64,000 nt of DNA from Saururus chinensis (lineage: Eukaryota > Streptophyta > Magnoliopsida > Piperales > Saururaceae). Shown here piece after piece: positions 14,733 through 28,125 of the stretch. Under the pieces are notes generated by a model, which saw only the letters and a list, made by a program, of their open reading frames with translations, ran no database searches and was not told where the DNA came from. How positions within the stretch are numbered: the stretch's first letter is position 1; each line of letters starts with the position of its first letter. Position numbers and translations under genes: made by a program. The DNA lies in NCBI GenBank assembly GCA_035235625.1, contig CP141142.1, forward strand, positions 51,501,644 to 51,565,643, read 5' to 3'.

Positions 14733-14984
14733 ACTGATGTTCCTCGGTGTGTGAGTGCTAAGAACATTCCAGTGAACTAAGGGAGATACGGAGAATGGTT
14801 ATCTTCGTTAACAGCTGCACAGTGGGGGATCGATATTGCACTCATCTTTCAAACATGATAAAATTTCTTCTGGTAAATACCTGAAATCTGCTCATTTTTT
14901 TCTTCACAATTGTCCATAAAAAAAATTGTTCACAATTGTTCACGTGATTGGAAAACTATATCATCTGCTGCTTGTTGGAGCTTT

Positions 14985-16191
14985 GTAATATGCAGGGGCG
15001 GCTTGACTATTAGGCAGCTTAGGCAGCTGCCTAAGGCCCCATCTAAAATTAAGGCCTCATATTAAATACATTATATATATATATTAAATATATTATATTT
15101 AATAGATAAAGTTTTAATGCATTTATGAGAAATGATATCGTTTTTGTCCTATCCCCTTAATTAATGTACTCCTTTCTTTACCTAGTAGCCAATTTTCCTT
15201 ACCTAGCTAATAGCTTATAAAAACTAGACTTAAATAGCTTTGGAAAGACACAAAGTTATCCAATGTCCTTTCTCAAAATTAATGCGTTTGAAATTATCTA
15301 TTCCAATAATCCAAGTCACAAAGGAAATTACATATAGCCAACGGTTATATGCTTTAATTTATTCCTTAAAATATTTTAATTTCTAAAGTATAAAAGAAAC
15401 TAAGTTCCACTTTCCATCAATAATTTCAAAGCCCATAACGAGCCAAGCCATTGAGCCAAGGTTTTCTTTTATGTGCATATTATAAATAAGTTAAACTCTT
15501 CTCATCTTTCACCTATTTTGATTCTACATCTATCTTAATTTTTAAATGTCAAGGACAAAGGCTCTCATCTTATCTCTTGTACTCACTCATCTCTTGCAAA
15601 TTTGGAGATTATTGGTCACATCAAATTTTTCTTGATATTTTAATTTTTAAATTTTAGTTTATATTACTTTTTTAGCTATATTATTCTTTTCTTATAATTA
15701 TATCATAGTTTTATATTTCAAGGCTTTGTTTTGTTTGCAACTATATAATAACAAATATGTCTAATAGAAAATATGAATCTGAATATGAAAAACTAAAAAA
15801 GAAAAAAAGAGTAGATAGATTAATTCAATCTCAAAAAGGAGCCCTTGATAAATTTGTAACAAGTAATAAACAAGATTTAACGGGAAGCTTAAGCGACAAT
15901 TTAGCAATTGAACAACCAATTTTTAAAGAATTAGAAGATAATGAATTATCAAATGAAAATGATACCAATGAGCATAATAAACCATCAAGTTCTATTTCTA
16001 ATGAAGAAAATAAAAAAAATTAGAAGAAAGTGAAAATCTTACTCAAATAGATAAACAAGATGAAGACTTTAATAAAATATCTCATTCTATTCCTATTAAT
16101 ATTTAATTAACATATTAATATTATATTAAATATTAACGTTAGACAAGTTGCCTAAGGCCCCCAATTACATTGAGCCGGCCCTGGTAATATG
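14985..16191 (+). mobile_element. hAT DNA transposon, internally deleted, 8-bp target duplication
   Basis: Element 14993-16183 (1191 bp) is bordered by identical 8-bp copies of GTAATATG (14985-14992 and 16184-16191). Its ends are imperfect inverted repeats: CAGGGGCGGCTTGA at the left and, read inward from the right, CAGGGCCGGCTCAA. Both ends carry the GCCTAAGGCCCC motif. An 8-bp duplication and CAGGG ends are diagnostic for hAT. Inside is only the N-terminal part of a transposase gene. Confidence 0.93.
15757..16109 (+). pseudogene. hAT transposase N-terminal remnant (TTF-type/ZMYM1-like)
   Basis: Begins MSNRKYESEYEKLKKKK and continues with SQKGALDKFV, the characteristic opening of plant TTF-type zinc-finger hAT transposases, then an acidic linker. 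The frame stops at 16021 after an A-run; shifting frame there continues the acidic text (ESENLTQIDKQDED) to about 16107, so a frameshift is likely. The zinc finger, the RNase-H-like catalytic core and the dimerisation region are absent, so the element depends on a relative for movement. Confidence 0.8.
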
Positions 16192-19100
16192 CCAACCTTA
16201 GGGAGGCGATGAGTGTTACTTGAGACGCTGTGGGACAGAGGGAGTACATTTTTTTTGTGGCTGAACAACTTTCCCAAATTTTTTTTAACCAAAAAGTGCT
16301 GCATTCATAACAAAAATTTTGCAACTGTACCCACTTATTTACCTTTGAGCCAAAACTAAAAATTCGACATTGGTTAATTGTTGTGTAATGTTTGAAGGTA
16401 ATAGGTTGCTGACATTTTGTAATTTATACAACAGGATTTAATGTGGCATGAAATGTTTCTTTCTGGATTTGTTACACGTCTTAATCTGCACTTAATTGCT
16501 CTGAACGTGTAAAGCTTCACTAACACACGTTTCACATGGCAAAAAGTGACCTTTATCCTCTCAAAAAATCTGATAATACGAAGAGTCTACCTAATTTATT
16601 TCTTAATGATGTTGAAATTATAGCAAAAATTTGCAACTGAACTGAAATATTTACCTTTCTGCCGGCCAACGTAATTCTGCAAATGTAAATGTCATTATCC
16701 CTATTTAGTCCCCATGGAATGCGACATAAGGTGGCACGACAAGTCTTTATTTTTTTTCTTATGCGGCTGATTATGAAGTTCCGGATGTGCTGCTTTTCTT
16801 CCCCACCCCATTCCATTGATCTACGTTCTACATTGAACACAAGCAATGGGGCAAATATTTATCGAAAGAAAACAAAAAACAAAACTTCTCAGGATGCCCT
16901 TGTTTAGACCCAATCGCCGCTGTGAAAGTGACGGGACTAACAATTGATATCAGCTAAACCAAACATAAAACCCAAGTGAAGCCAACACGGCAAACCAAAC
17001 CAAAGTGCCAAAATTAGCATACACCCTGCACAACATCGAGCCAAGAGTCCAACTCAGGACCTTCAGAATTGAATACGATACCATACTAGACCCAAGTTGC
17101 GTTCAAAGCGTAAGCAATTGAATGACGGATTGACAATGAATACCAAGCCAAACTATAGCAAGGCATCACTGCAAACCAAAGTAGCAAACTAACAACCCTT
17201 ATTAGGCCTAATTGGCAACTCAGCATATAGGAATCACAAAAATTTATGCTCATTAATCCAAGTCTGTCATCTTCACTCTTGTTGCTTGTAATTGTTTCTT
17301 TTAATGAAGTGTTGCTTATAATTGTTACCTTGCTATACTTATAACAATTGTAGGCTGACCAAGACTTAAAGCACCAGTGGCTGTGAAGCTGATGATTTAA
17401 GATTGAAAACCACTTTATAAAAAAAAGATTCGAGACCACTCGAGTTAGCTTGCCGCTGGTCGTGCAAAGCCTTTCTAAGCTCCCTTCCCATGTGCATAAT
17501 GTATTAGAGAGATGAAATAATTATATAGAAGAGGGCAAAGAGGAATCGCTGGCCCAACACATTGACTTGTTCCTAGAAAAATCATTGGCACTCAACATTT
17601 ATATGTCAAAAACACTTTATAAAGGGAGGATCGATTACAACAAAAGAAAAAAAGGGAGGGTCCATGCTCCATATCATTTTCTTCATTTCCTCTTTGTCCT
17701 GTTTTTTCTATCCTATTTTATGCTTTTCCATGTCATGTGTGTGATTTATGAGACGCTTTATGACATCTTAGTCAGTTGGGCATCACATAAATGTCCTCCC
17801 TTTTCACTTTGCTTCTTGCTGAAGCAGGCATTTTCTGATGCCATCCTCCCGTGAATGGAGAAATTAGGTCAGATGGGATTCGGGAATTTGCTATAAAGGC
17901 CTTAGACGGGATTGATGGTCCAACACGTGGGCCGCAGCAGTTCTGCTCCACCTCTTTTCTCCAAAAATCATCTGAACCCACTCAGATGATTCAAGACCCA
18001 CCATCTTGTTGCTAATAATCAATCAAGCCGCAGTTAAATCCGGACTTTGACATGGTTTTTTAATATACTACATACGAGTCTCGTGATCTAGTCTCTCACT
18101 TGTGCCATGTGACGTGTGTGCCTGAAGTGTAAACCTCTTATCTCTTTCCTTCTTTATGAGTAAGTCAAAGAGCCGGTTATTGTTTATCCTTGGGATGTTT
18201 AGGATCTCTCGTTCCACATGTGGGCAGGATTGCATGGTCGGCGGTGCTTAGCCTTTTCCCTGTTCCCATTGTTTAGGGCATGTTGCATCTGCAACTCACC
18301 CACTCCATCAACGTTCAAAACATATTTGTTCTTCCCCTTTGATCCTAACAGAGTATTATTCCCTGACGCAGGACGGACGATCATGACGCTCATGGATGGA
18401 TGTCTTCAGTTTTATATTTTTTGTTATATTTTACTTTTTGATAATGGGTAGGCTTCAGTTTGGTGGCCTGGATATAATAAGGGAGATGTGAAAAGAAATA
18501 CTCCGATTTTTTAAGGCTACTTGAAATTTCTGCTAAAAGTATTGGAGATTTGGATGGATTAATGCATTCTCTTTTATGGAAGTGGAGAGGGTTTATGCCT
18601 TTTGATGCTTGAATAGACGTACCTTTTTTAAAGCAATTCATCTACTAGCCCTTTAGACACGCAATTTTTTTTTTTTTTTAAGGCAAATGCGTGGTTCTAT
18701 TTCTATATCATGATAAGAGTGTTGATTAATGACATCATGATAAAACGCTTTGCTTTGACATTGAGCCGAGCACAAGGAACACTTGTGAGGCATTCAATTT
18801 TTAAATTGACAACACATGTGTTAGTGTAAATATTATTTATGTTAATATATGTTAGCATATGCGCCGTCGATTTCAAAAATAAATACCTCACAAACATTCT
18901 TTGCAGCTCGACTCACAATGGTCAACAAACAAACAGGGAGCATAAAAAATACTTTTTATTAATTAATATTTAATTAGTGATAAATATTTTGTAAGCTTAA
19001 AGACAAGCAGTTGGAGAAATAATGATGTAAACCCATACCAAATTTTGATGGGATTAGAAATCTAACTCCATGATTGGCTCTAATTAGCCAAAGTATTTAT

Positions 19101-20110
19101 TCTTTTTCATCCTCTATTTATCTATAAAAATTGCCAACCGACTAAGTTTATCTTACCCCTCTGGCCAGATCAGGAATGGTAAGGAAAACACTTCATCAAC
19201 TTAGGGCGGTCGATCAAGTTGTGCTTCCTTCCTTCAATGGCCCAGTCCCCAAGTCCAGCCTGTTTTAATTACATAAACATATTACCAACTGTTTGTCATT
19301 TTCTTAAATTATTTAAAAAATTTATTTTAAGAAAAGTAAAATTTTCTTACATTAAAGTGGTCCTCTTTTAATTTATTGAGGCTCATGAGGCTAGCCTTTC
19401 CTATGGACCTACATGGACCCTCTTAGCGTACAACATTATTTGTATAAACTTTTATATATTTTTTATTTAATTATCTGAAAATAAAAAATAAAAATAAGCA
19501 CTCCACTCAATAGTCTAGCTAAACATCTATTTCCTCCCCGTTAAATTGAAGATATAATTTAGACCAATTTAGTTAAATGTTTGGCAAACCTTTTTTTTTT
19601 TAAAATATTTGCTCCCAAAACATCACATTATGAAGAAGATTTTATTTCTCGTCTATAATGAGAATTATATGTTTTTTAAAGGGTCGCCAAACAACCTCTA
19701 ACATTATAAAAATTTAAATAAATATAAAAAAAATTAATATGGGTCTAAGTTCATGAGTATAAGAGTAAATTCAGGATTCGTGCAAAGGCATAAGCAAAAG
19801 CAACTTACTGACCTTAAGTTATGTGCATTTTAAAATCAAAATTTAACCGTTCATTACAGCTCGTGCTTAATATAGGCAAATACTTCCTCCGTTTTAAATT
19901 AATAACTTAACTTAATAAAAAAAATATTATATAATTTTATTTTAATAATCTTAAGTAGTTGGGTATCTAAAAAGAGCATCTAGTATTCTTTCATCACTTA
20001 AATGTAACTTTTACCGTTAAATTAAAATTATTATTATTTTTAAATATAATTATTATTAATATGAGACAAAAAAAATATTTTTAATTTCGTATATAATTAA
20101 ACATGTTATC
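16192..20110. other. Long intergenic region, no gene seen
   Basis: AT-rich, with many stop codons in all frames. Short open frames at 17086-17439 and 17567-17854 have no domain I recognise. Poly-T runs occur near 18667 and 19590. No terminal repeats or RNA genes were found. It ends in the promoter of the PAT1 homologue. Confidence 0.45.
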
Positions 20111-20118
20111 TATAAATA
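20111..20118 (+). promoter_or_regulatory. TATA box of the PAT1 homologue
   Basis: TATAAATA lies about 35 bp before a pyrimidine-rich stretch (cttcctcccaatc near 20147) that would be a normal plant transcription start, and about 230 bp before the start codon. Confidence 0.55.
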
Positions 20119-20341
20119 AAAATTCAATAAAAAACCCAGTCTGGCCGCTTCCTCCCAATCAATCAAAATCCTCTCCCTCTCTCTCATTTTAGGGTTTTCT
20201 CCCAAGTCTGCTTCTTTCTCACGAGGGAATAAAAATCCTCGTAGAGCCAGTTTTGTCCATCAGCCACAGATGAGAAAAGTCGGAATTCCTCTTTTTCGCT
20301 TCTGTTCTTCTACTTCTATTTCCGAATTTTAGCACAGTTTC

Positions 20342-23300
20342 ATGATGGAGAATTTCGATGCTGCCTACCCAAGAGATTTCAAAGCTTTCCCCGATGGCTC
20401 CTCTGGTTTGTACCCAAAAGAATCTAGTTCTCGGTTGTCTAAGTTTCTGGATCTGTGTTGTTTTGTGGGTCTTCGATTTGTTTCTGCTGCTGTCTTTTCT
20501 TTACATGACTAAATTCGTTTAGGAATGCTACTATTCAGCCGAGAACGAGATAAGGCACGTAGGCTGTTGGGTTACCTTTAGTGGTATATTTTAGAATTGA
20601 GGCTTGTGATTCTGGTTGGTGTTGCGTGGAATGGACTCTGAAAGCTTCAGAAGTCGCTGATGGAAAAAAAATCCAAATATGGGTTGGACATAAATGATGA
20701 TTTTTGTTTGTAATACGTCATAAGTAGCTGATCTTCGAGAATTTTTATTGTTTTGTGCCTGTAATTTGCTGTTGAATCGTCTTGCTTAGTATGATAAGTT
20801 TGGATAGTTGAGCAAACAGCCTCGTAGTCTTTCGTTCACGAATAAAAAAAGACCATCATTTATATCGCTGTGGTGATTTCTTTAGTCTCTCCCTCTCTGT
20901 CTCTCTCGTGCATCATATATGTATTAATTTTAAAATTTATGCATCCTCTGTACAGTTATATCTATTTCTGTGCATATATTCCCTCTTTGTCTAATTATTT
21001 CATCAAACTTCACTGTTTTCTCCTTAGTGTTCTCTTCTTCTACCCTGAAACCATCGAAAGTGCTCTGTCAATGCTGACCTGATTTTTTTTTATGGGCAGA
21101 TGCTGCACGTTTTGATGCATCTCAGTATGCCTTTTTTGGGAAGGAAGTTCTCGAGGAAGTTGAGCTGGGTGGATTGGAAGATAATGATGAAGGTGGTGGC
21201 TTAGTCAGTTGCGATGGGGACGAGTTTCAGTTCTCTGCTCTTGAGGACAGGGATGTGGTGGGTTTTTGAATTCATGTTTAGTTAATCTGCTTGATTGTTA
21301 ATGTTTTTTTTGTAAAATGCTGTATCTAGGCTGTGTTCCATTAGTCATCAATTTTATGTAAAATGCATTTTCAGTTTATCATTTCTACTGTGAGTGTTAG
21401 GGCCAAGCAAAGGCTGGGGGACCACCCTTTATTCCCCCATCTTTTTCAGCCCTGTTGCTAGTCCATTATTATTGTCTTATTCTTCATCTTTTATTTTCTT
21501 TGATCTTATCATTGCTTAAGTATGAATGAATATGATTCTCCGTGTCATGTGGGATTGCTTTTTTTGTAGAATTACTTTTATAGAATAATTTTGTTTTTAC
21601 AGTTCAGACAACTTCACTGTTTTGATTGAAATCATATAGGTGCTAATTAGTAGGAGATACACTCTGTTAGTGGCTATACATCTAGGGTTTATGCTTGGTG
21701 CTTGTTTTAAATTTTGTACTTACCACGAGATAGAGATGGTGGTTTAAATGTTGTTCTTCCTAAAAACTAGCTCTTCAATTTTAATATTCTTTAAGTTCTT
21801 GAATTTGTTTTAATGTGGTACGACTGGGACATGGAGATATTTTCAACATTTATTGGTTGTGTTTTTCCAGGTCGTGCTTTCTACATAGTCTATTAATAAT
21901 TGGTTTTATTGTCTTTAGATACCTTATTATAGCTCTTCTTTTCTGTTCCTTTTTTTTATATATAATTATAACTCTTCTTTTCTTACCTTACTTGTAAATG
22001 TTCATCATTACTGATAACTTTTGTTACGTGCAGGTGGACACCTTGGGCTCATCATCTGATATTGATGATCTAACAAGCACTTTTGCAAAGGTCTCTATAT
22101 ACCCATTACTCACACTTTTACTAGCAATTTTTGAGTGATATGTGATTGTTTTTGTATATTTTCTATATTGATTAACTTTTCGAGACACAGCTTTTGCAAT
22201 TGTTTCCATTTTGGCTGTAAATAATATGTAGAAAGTGCTCACTTTAACTCGGACAGGCTTCTATGTTTAATGGCAGTTGAATGTTGTCTGCATCTAATTA
22301 GAGCCTGCAATGCATTTATGTCATGTTATATTCCAAATCTCGGGTCTTCAGTTACTACTTTTGTTAAATATCCTGAATTACTTACATCAATTCTAACAAA
22401 TGCTATGGACTCACTTTTTACTCCTGAATGTGGCACCATTGCCTTTTTGGTTAAGAACCTAAATTGCGGAGCATGTGGCTGGACTTAATCATTTGTTGAA
22501 ATTTTTTGCCTTTGTGGCAATTACTTCTGGATGTTGCAAAAATTCTGAAAACCAACCTGACAAGTATGCCATATTCATCATGTAGTTATTTACTTGATTG
22601 TATTATTATGTAACTATGTTACTACCTCTTTTGTGTTCTTTGTGATACGTCAACTTTCAGTTGGTGCAGTTATATTTCAGTGTTATTTCTTGTGACTCAT
22701 GAGTTGCATGATGAGATCTCCACTTTGCTTCACGATTTTCTAAGGCTGTTTGAATCCTTTTTGCTTAGGTTTTGCATGACTCCAGTTGTTGTTTTCCTAT
22801 TCTGCAGTTTTGTAGTTGACTGATTTTTCTAACTTGCAGTTGAACAAACATGTGAGTGAACCAAGAGTTCCAGGAACAATTGGTGATAGAAGGTCCTTTT
22901 CTAGGGAAAGTAAGTGCAACAATGCTTATTTTATATTCTTCTTTTACCTTGAAGTGTTAAAATCTTTAGCTTCAAAGAACATGTGTTATGCTTCTTCCAT
23001 TGTACATAAACTATTGTTGATGTCATATAGTTGTCGTTTTCAGGTTCATTGACTGCAGAATGGTCACAGGAGCCAGAGTTTTCTAACTGGCTAGATCAGC
23101 AGAATTTAGATGATGATGATGCTCAAGAGGGCAAACGCTGGTGGTCTCAACCACATGCTACTTCTGCCAGAATTGCAGAGTCCAAACCTTTGTACAGAAC
23201 TTCTTCCTACCCTTCTAAGCAACCCTCACAACAAAGTTCCCCTGAGCGGATTCTTATGCCTAAATCATCGTTTACTTCCTATCCTCCCCCTGGTGGTCAA

Positions 23301-25145
23301 TCTCAGGCTCCACCAAATCATTCACACCATTTGGCAAATCCATCTTTTGCTAATGGACCACAGTTGCCCTTCTCAGCACCCAATCTCTCTCCCTTTTCTG
23401 GCGCACAGCTCCATATGCCAAGTTTACCTCCTCTTGCTTATTCTTATGGTGGAAATTTGCCTCAATTCCCTCCTTTAAACTTACCTCTCAATAATCGAGC
23501 GCAAAGCCCATGGATGAATCAGGCGAATTTATTCTCAGGGGATCATTCAAGCATTTTACCTGATTTGATACAGCAACAGATGCCTCACTCTAATGGGTTA
23601 ATATCCTCCCAGCTTTTGGCACAACACCAGAAACAGAGAATGCATCAAGTGCAATCAACATTGGCTCACCTCCAGATTATGCAGTCTCAGCTAATTAATC
23701 GCCAACCTCCTGTAAATTTGATAAGCAATTATGAACCAATACTTGGTGGAATACCAGAGCCACGAGACCAGAGATCTAAACAAACACAAAGAGGAAGGCT
23801 AAACTTTAGGTTTTCTCAACAGATTTCTGATAGCAGTAGCCAGAAGACTGACAATGGGTGGCCTTCATTTCGTTCCAAATACATGTCTGCTGAAGAAATT
23901 GAAGGCATCTTGAGAATGCAGCTTGCTGCGACCCACAGCAGTGACCTTTACATAGATGATTACTATCACCAAGCTTGTCTTGTGAAAAAATCTTCTGGTC
24001 TGCGTCTGAAACACCATTTCTGCCCCTCAACCCTAAGAGATATGTCATCCCGTTCTCGTGCTAATAACGAGCCACATGCATATCTTCAGGTTGACGCTTT
24101 GGGTAGAGTCCCTTTCTCTTCCATCAGGAGGCCTCGCCCTCTCCTCGAAGTTGACCCTCCATCTTCTGCTGGTGAGAATGTGCATGAACAGGTGTCTGAA
24201 AAACCCCTTGAGCAGGAGCCTATGTTGGCAGCAAGAATCACCATTGAGGATGGACTCTGCCTTCTTCTGGATGTTGATGATATTGATCGGCTTCTGCAGT
24301 TCAGCCAACCGCCAGATGGTGGATCACAGTTGAGGCGGAGGCGACAGGCCCTGCTCGAGGGTCTTGCGACCTCCCTTCAATTGGTGGACCCATTGGGCCC
24401 AGGAAAATCTGGTCACTCGGTAGGGCTATCTCCACAAGATGACCTTGTGTTCCTGCGTCTAGTTTCACTTCCTAAGGGACGAAAACTTCTATCAAGGTAT
24501 CTTGAACTGTTATTTCCAGGCAGTGAAATCACCCGTATTGTCTGTATGGCCATTTTCAGCCACCTGAGGTTTTTATTTGGTGGTCTCCCAGCTGACACTA
24601 GTGCTGCGGATACAACAATGAAACTTGCCAAAACAGTTTCTTCATGTGTACAGAGCATGGATTTGAGTGCACTGAGTGCTTGCCTTGCTGCTGTGGTATG
24701 CTCCCCTGAGCAGCCTCCTCTCCGTCCACTTGGTAGCTCTGCAGGAGATGGAGCTTCCATTGTCATTAAATCTGTTCTTGAGAGGGCCACCAATCTTTTG
24801 ACGGACCCTCATACTGCTGGTAATTATAGCATGCCTAATCGGGCCCTTTGGCAGGCCTCATTTGATGCCTTTTTTGGTCTGCTAACAAAGTATTGCTTAG
24901 GAAAGTATGAGACCATAATGCAGTCATTGCGCATGCAAGCTCCAAATGCAGCCATTATTGAATCAGAGGCTAGAGCGATAAGTAGGGAGATGCCTGTTGA
25001 GCTGCTTCGTGCCAGCCTTCCACATACAGATGAAAATCAGCGCAAGAAGTTACTTGAATTTGCTCAGAGGTCCACGCCTGTCACTGGATTCAGTAGCCAT
25101 GGAAGTGGTGGTGGACACCTAAGTCCAGAAACCGTACCTAGTTAA
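20342..25145 (+). CDS. PAT1: PAT1 homologue, mRNA decapping activator
   Basis: PAT1 proteins join deadenylated mRNA, the LSM1-7 ring and the decapping enzyme in cytoplasmic P-bodies (family knowledge). Five exons, 20342-20405, 21100-21257, 22034-22090, 22840-22909 and 23044-25145, splice in frame at GT-AG borders and give 816 aa, close to the usual plant length of about 800. The start is the first of two ATGs (MMENFDAAY). Seen in order: the N-terminal plant motif FDASQYAFFG (residues 26-35) followed by an acidic stretch EEVELGGLEDNDEGG; a Pro/Ser/Gln-rich disordered middle (about 130-370); YMSAEEIEGILRMQ (396-409) with IDDYYHQACLVKKS; HAYLQVDALGRVPFSS (461-476) with RRPRPLLEVD; then a helical C-terminal domain that fits the Pat1 C-terminal fold. 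No stop or frameshift was seen, so this looks like an intact gene. The long final exon carries 86% of the protein. Confidence 0.93.
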
Positions 25146-25740
25146 CTATGTTTGGACCCTTATCTTTTTCCTGCGATATCTCAACCCCGCATCCGCATTT
25201 GTAAGGGGACAGAATTAGCAGCATCCATATAAGCATCTCCTCGGATTACAATGAAGTGGAAGACAGTATATGCCTTACAAGGAGTAAGTGGAAAGAGAAA
25301 TATATAGTGTAGGTGTTAGATATGTCTTTAGAATCGTAGTTTATTGCTGCAGGGTTTATCATCCTTCTGGTTAAATCCTTCTCTGTATTCAAATAGCTTG
25401 CCTCTGCATCACGTCTCCTACTTTATGGGATGGTAGTGTTACCGGATGTTTTCTTCTGGGAGAGCTTCATTTTTATGCTCTCAATGGAAACTCCAGGCAA
25501 AGCGAGGATTATAGAATGTACAGGATCTTTTTGAAGGGGAACTATCTCTTCTTTCTATTTTTTTTTAAGGAGGAGATAGTTGATGCCAACTGTGTGGAGG
25601 AAATCTAAGTGTTTGGGTTGTTGGAAATATAGGAGGTTTTTCATTTATTTTTCTTAGAGGTACTGCTAGTTTTTCGCCTTGTACCTGGGGTTCGGTGGCT
25701 TGAGCAAGTGCGCTCTACTTTTCACGTTGTAATATGTAAG
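25146..25740 (+). other. Probable 3' UTR of the PAT1 homologue
   Basis: T-rich non-coding sequence after the TAA at 25143. The end point is a guess; no clear polyadenylation signal stands out. Confidence 0.35.
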
Positions 25741-26734
25741 CTTTTCAGATTGCTAACCATGTTATGTGCAATTTATGCCTTCGTTTTAGTCTGGAGACGG
25801 GGTATGATTCTATTCATTTTAAGTGTGCGTGACCCTATTTGTAGCATGTACTTGGTTGGCATTTGTTTAATTACCATCATGAAATCTTTTGTTTATGGGG
25901 TTTTTTGGGTGAAGCTTTATATTAGAAGTTTTGAATGTAACAAGATCATGCTATCCATGTTCGGATGCAAATTTGGTTTATGCTCTTGTAAGATGTTCTC
26001 TTAAAACTTTGAAATTTATGGTGGTTTAAAATGGATTGATTCAAGTAACCAGTTATATATAGGAAACTGGAGATGGCTTGCGTTCTGCATTTGAGAATTT
26101 TTAATTTTATACCGAAAGGTTGGTAGTTGCTAGATCTGGAATACTGCAACCTATAGCTTTGGTGGAAATTTTTTATGGTCCTCCACGGAGGATATCCGTC
26201 ATGAAAATTGATGGCATATGTGCTAGTGCATGCTTAGTAAGTAACGCTAATGCACTGTGTTCGCCGTTAATCCTCCACGGGATTGCAGATACCAGGTATA
26301 AGGACGAAGCCTTTGACATTTTCCATCAAACGGGCTGTTGGGCGAGAGAAAACTGTTGTAAGAAGATTGGATTACTTCCAACGGTCTGATTGACCATCAG
26401 AGTCGTGGAACAGGAATGGAAATCTGGGACTGCCGTCTAAAAACCAGGTTCACGTTCAACACTAGCTCTGGCTGTGTGGAGGATTAAAATTTTCTCAAAT
26501 TTAGCTGCTGGTACATGTTTTTCCAAGTCGACTGTAGTGGGTAAATAAAAACCCATTTCTATATTGATATTACTATTTCTCGTTGAAAAATGCCTGTCAA
26601 TATTAAGTTAATTTCATCTAAAGGAGAAACCAGAAGAGTTAAAGAAAGCACTTTTTCTTTACGGCCATTAAACTTGAAAAGACAATTTTTCGCCATGAAA
26701 CTGAATCTAATGGATTAAAGTTTAAATTCCTCAA
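25741..26734. other. Intergenic, no gene seen
   Basis: No recognisable coding sequence. An 11-bp block tcctccacgg occurs twice (near 26179 and 26271). Confidence 0.45.
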
Positions 26735-27004
26735 TCAGTCACTGGAATCTTCCTGTGAATGCGACATCATTGTGTATCTCAAACTTGACTGGAGTTGGAG
26801 GTATTTAAGGAACAGATTGTCTGACTCTGGGATTGGGGTGTTGCCATGTCTAAGTGATGAAGTGAGTTGGTCTTCAAATTCCAACCCCTGAATTTTGCTC
26901 CTCGATAAGCCATGTGCGCCATCAAGCAAACTCGATAACCTATTTCCTGTCACGGTGCATGTTTGGCTCATCTTTAGCACAAGATGGTGAGGCCCTCCTA
27001 AAAG
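26735..27004 (-). pseudogene. Exon-like fragment of unknown gene (last exon?)
   Basis: On the minus strand a clean acceptor (catgacag at 27005-27012) opens a 90-codon frame beginning LLGGPHHLVLKMSQT and ending SHSQEDSSD with a stop at 26735. The composition is protein-like (mixed polar and Ser-rich) but I do not recognise it. It points the same way as the fragments at 27296-27600 and 28126-28232 and could belong to the same mosaic. Nothing proves it is expressed. Confidence 0.3.
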
Positions 27005-27295
27005 CTGTCATGTAGTGCATATCACCTGCAACAAGAGCATGGCGAACACAAGTTGAAGAAACCTGGCCCCTCTCCCTCGTGGTGCAACCCATAAACAGTT
27101 GTCAAAAAAATTGATGACATTCATAAACATAAAAAATTGTGCAAATAGTGACATGAGCTATGGTAAAGAAAAAGGACAAACAAAAAAACTAATTCATGTA
27201 ACCAAGGCATCAATTACCTCTAAGCATTGATGGCTGGAACGCAACCTGCAATAGATTGAGAAAAGGAGGAAACTTTTACTTGCAATTAACAAAGA

Positions 27296-27607
27296 CTACA
27301 ACTGTACATTATTCTCAACCAGCACCTCAACAAGGTGACAGTTTCCATCTGTATCAGGCAGAGTTAGGTAAAATTTTGCCCCTGCACAGCTCCATTCTTT
27401 CTCCAAATGCCCTCTCCCTAATTCTTTTACTTTGTTCATAGCTTTCAATCTCTTGCTATCTAGCATACATTCTATTTTTTTTCCATTATCCACAAAACTT
27501 ACCCTTCTTCACCATCCTCAAAGTAAAAATTCTCCTTTTTGCAACCTCATCAATCATCGCCAGAAACTGGATTAGTTCAGCTCCCACAGATCTTTTCCCT
27601 TCTCGAA
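27296..27607 (-). pseudogene. Gene fragment of unknown function, first copy of a segmental duplication
   Basis: Two protein-like stretches on the minus strand: MIREGKRSVGAELIQFLAMI continuing to RMVKKG before a GTAAG donor (about 27610-27493), and KELGRGHLEKEWSCAGAKF with following LPDTDGNCHLVEVLVENN (27450-27300). The frames do not join simply. A second copy of this region at 36836-37519 keeps 120 bp that are missing here. I cannot name the parent gene. Confidence 0.4.
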
Positions 27608-27972
27608 TCATCAAATTGCCACTCTACCAAGATCAACAATGGAGCCAATAACAATATAAATCTACCCGTAATAAAAATGATAGCTTAAGAGAACCGATAA
27701 AAACAGAGAACTAATAGCTCAAGACAAAATTTACAGAATCATAGAACATCATGAGTCATACAACCAATGAAAACAGAGAAACAATAGCTCAAGCCAAAAA
27801 TCAGAGAACCAAATGACATCAATGTAACCCTTCTGATCAAAACTAAATCAAACCCACAAATTGGCAGAGCATATATAAATGATATTGGATAAAATAAATA
27901 ATTAGATATAAAATCATAATAAATCTGATGGAGTATAGGCTGGCCCATATCAATTAAATATAAAATCTAATT
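27341..27972. repeat. Segmental duplication, copy 1
   Basis: About 630 bp matching 33131-33199 joined to 36836-37519 in the same orientation, roughly 97% identical outside indels. Shared landmarks include catctgtatcaggcagagtt and tggcagagcatatataaatg. Confidence 0.9.
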
Positions 27973-28125
27973 ATTTGAAATTAGTGTTCACCATACAAAA
28001 TTCAGCGTGACAGTCCACCCTATCTCCAGTAATTTTGCCCAGAGGATTCTGTTTTTTCACTCTCATTGAAGAAAAGCATCTTCCAAAATCAAATTCTCCA
28101 CTTTTCTTAAAAAAAAGGAAAAAAT

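Noticed and set aside
22270-22488. Small open frame in a PAT1 intron
   Set aside because: It lies wholly within an intron, has no recognisable domain and breaks the conserved exon order if included.
24413-24793. 126-codon minus-strand open frame in the PAT1 homologue
   Set aside because: It is the antisense of a long conserved exon and shows no homology.
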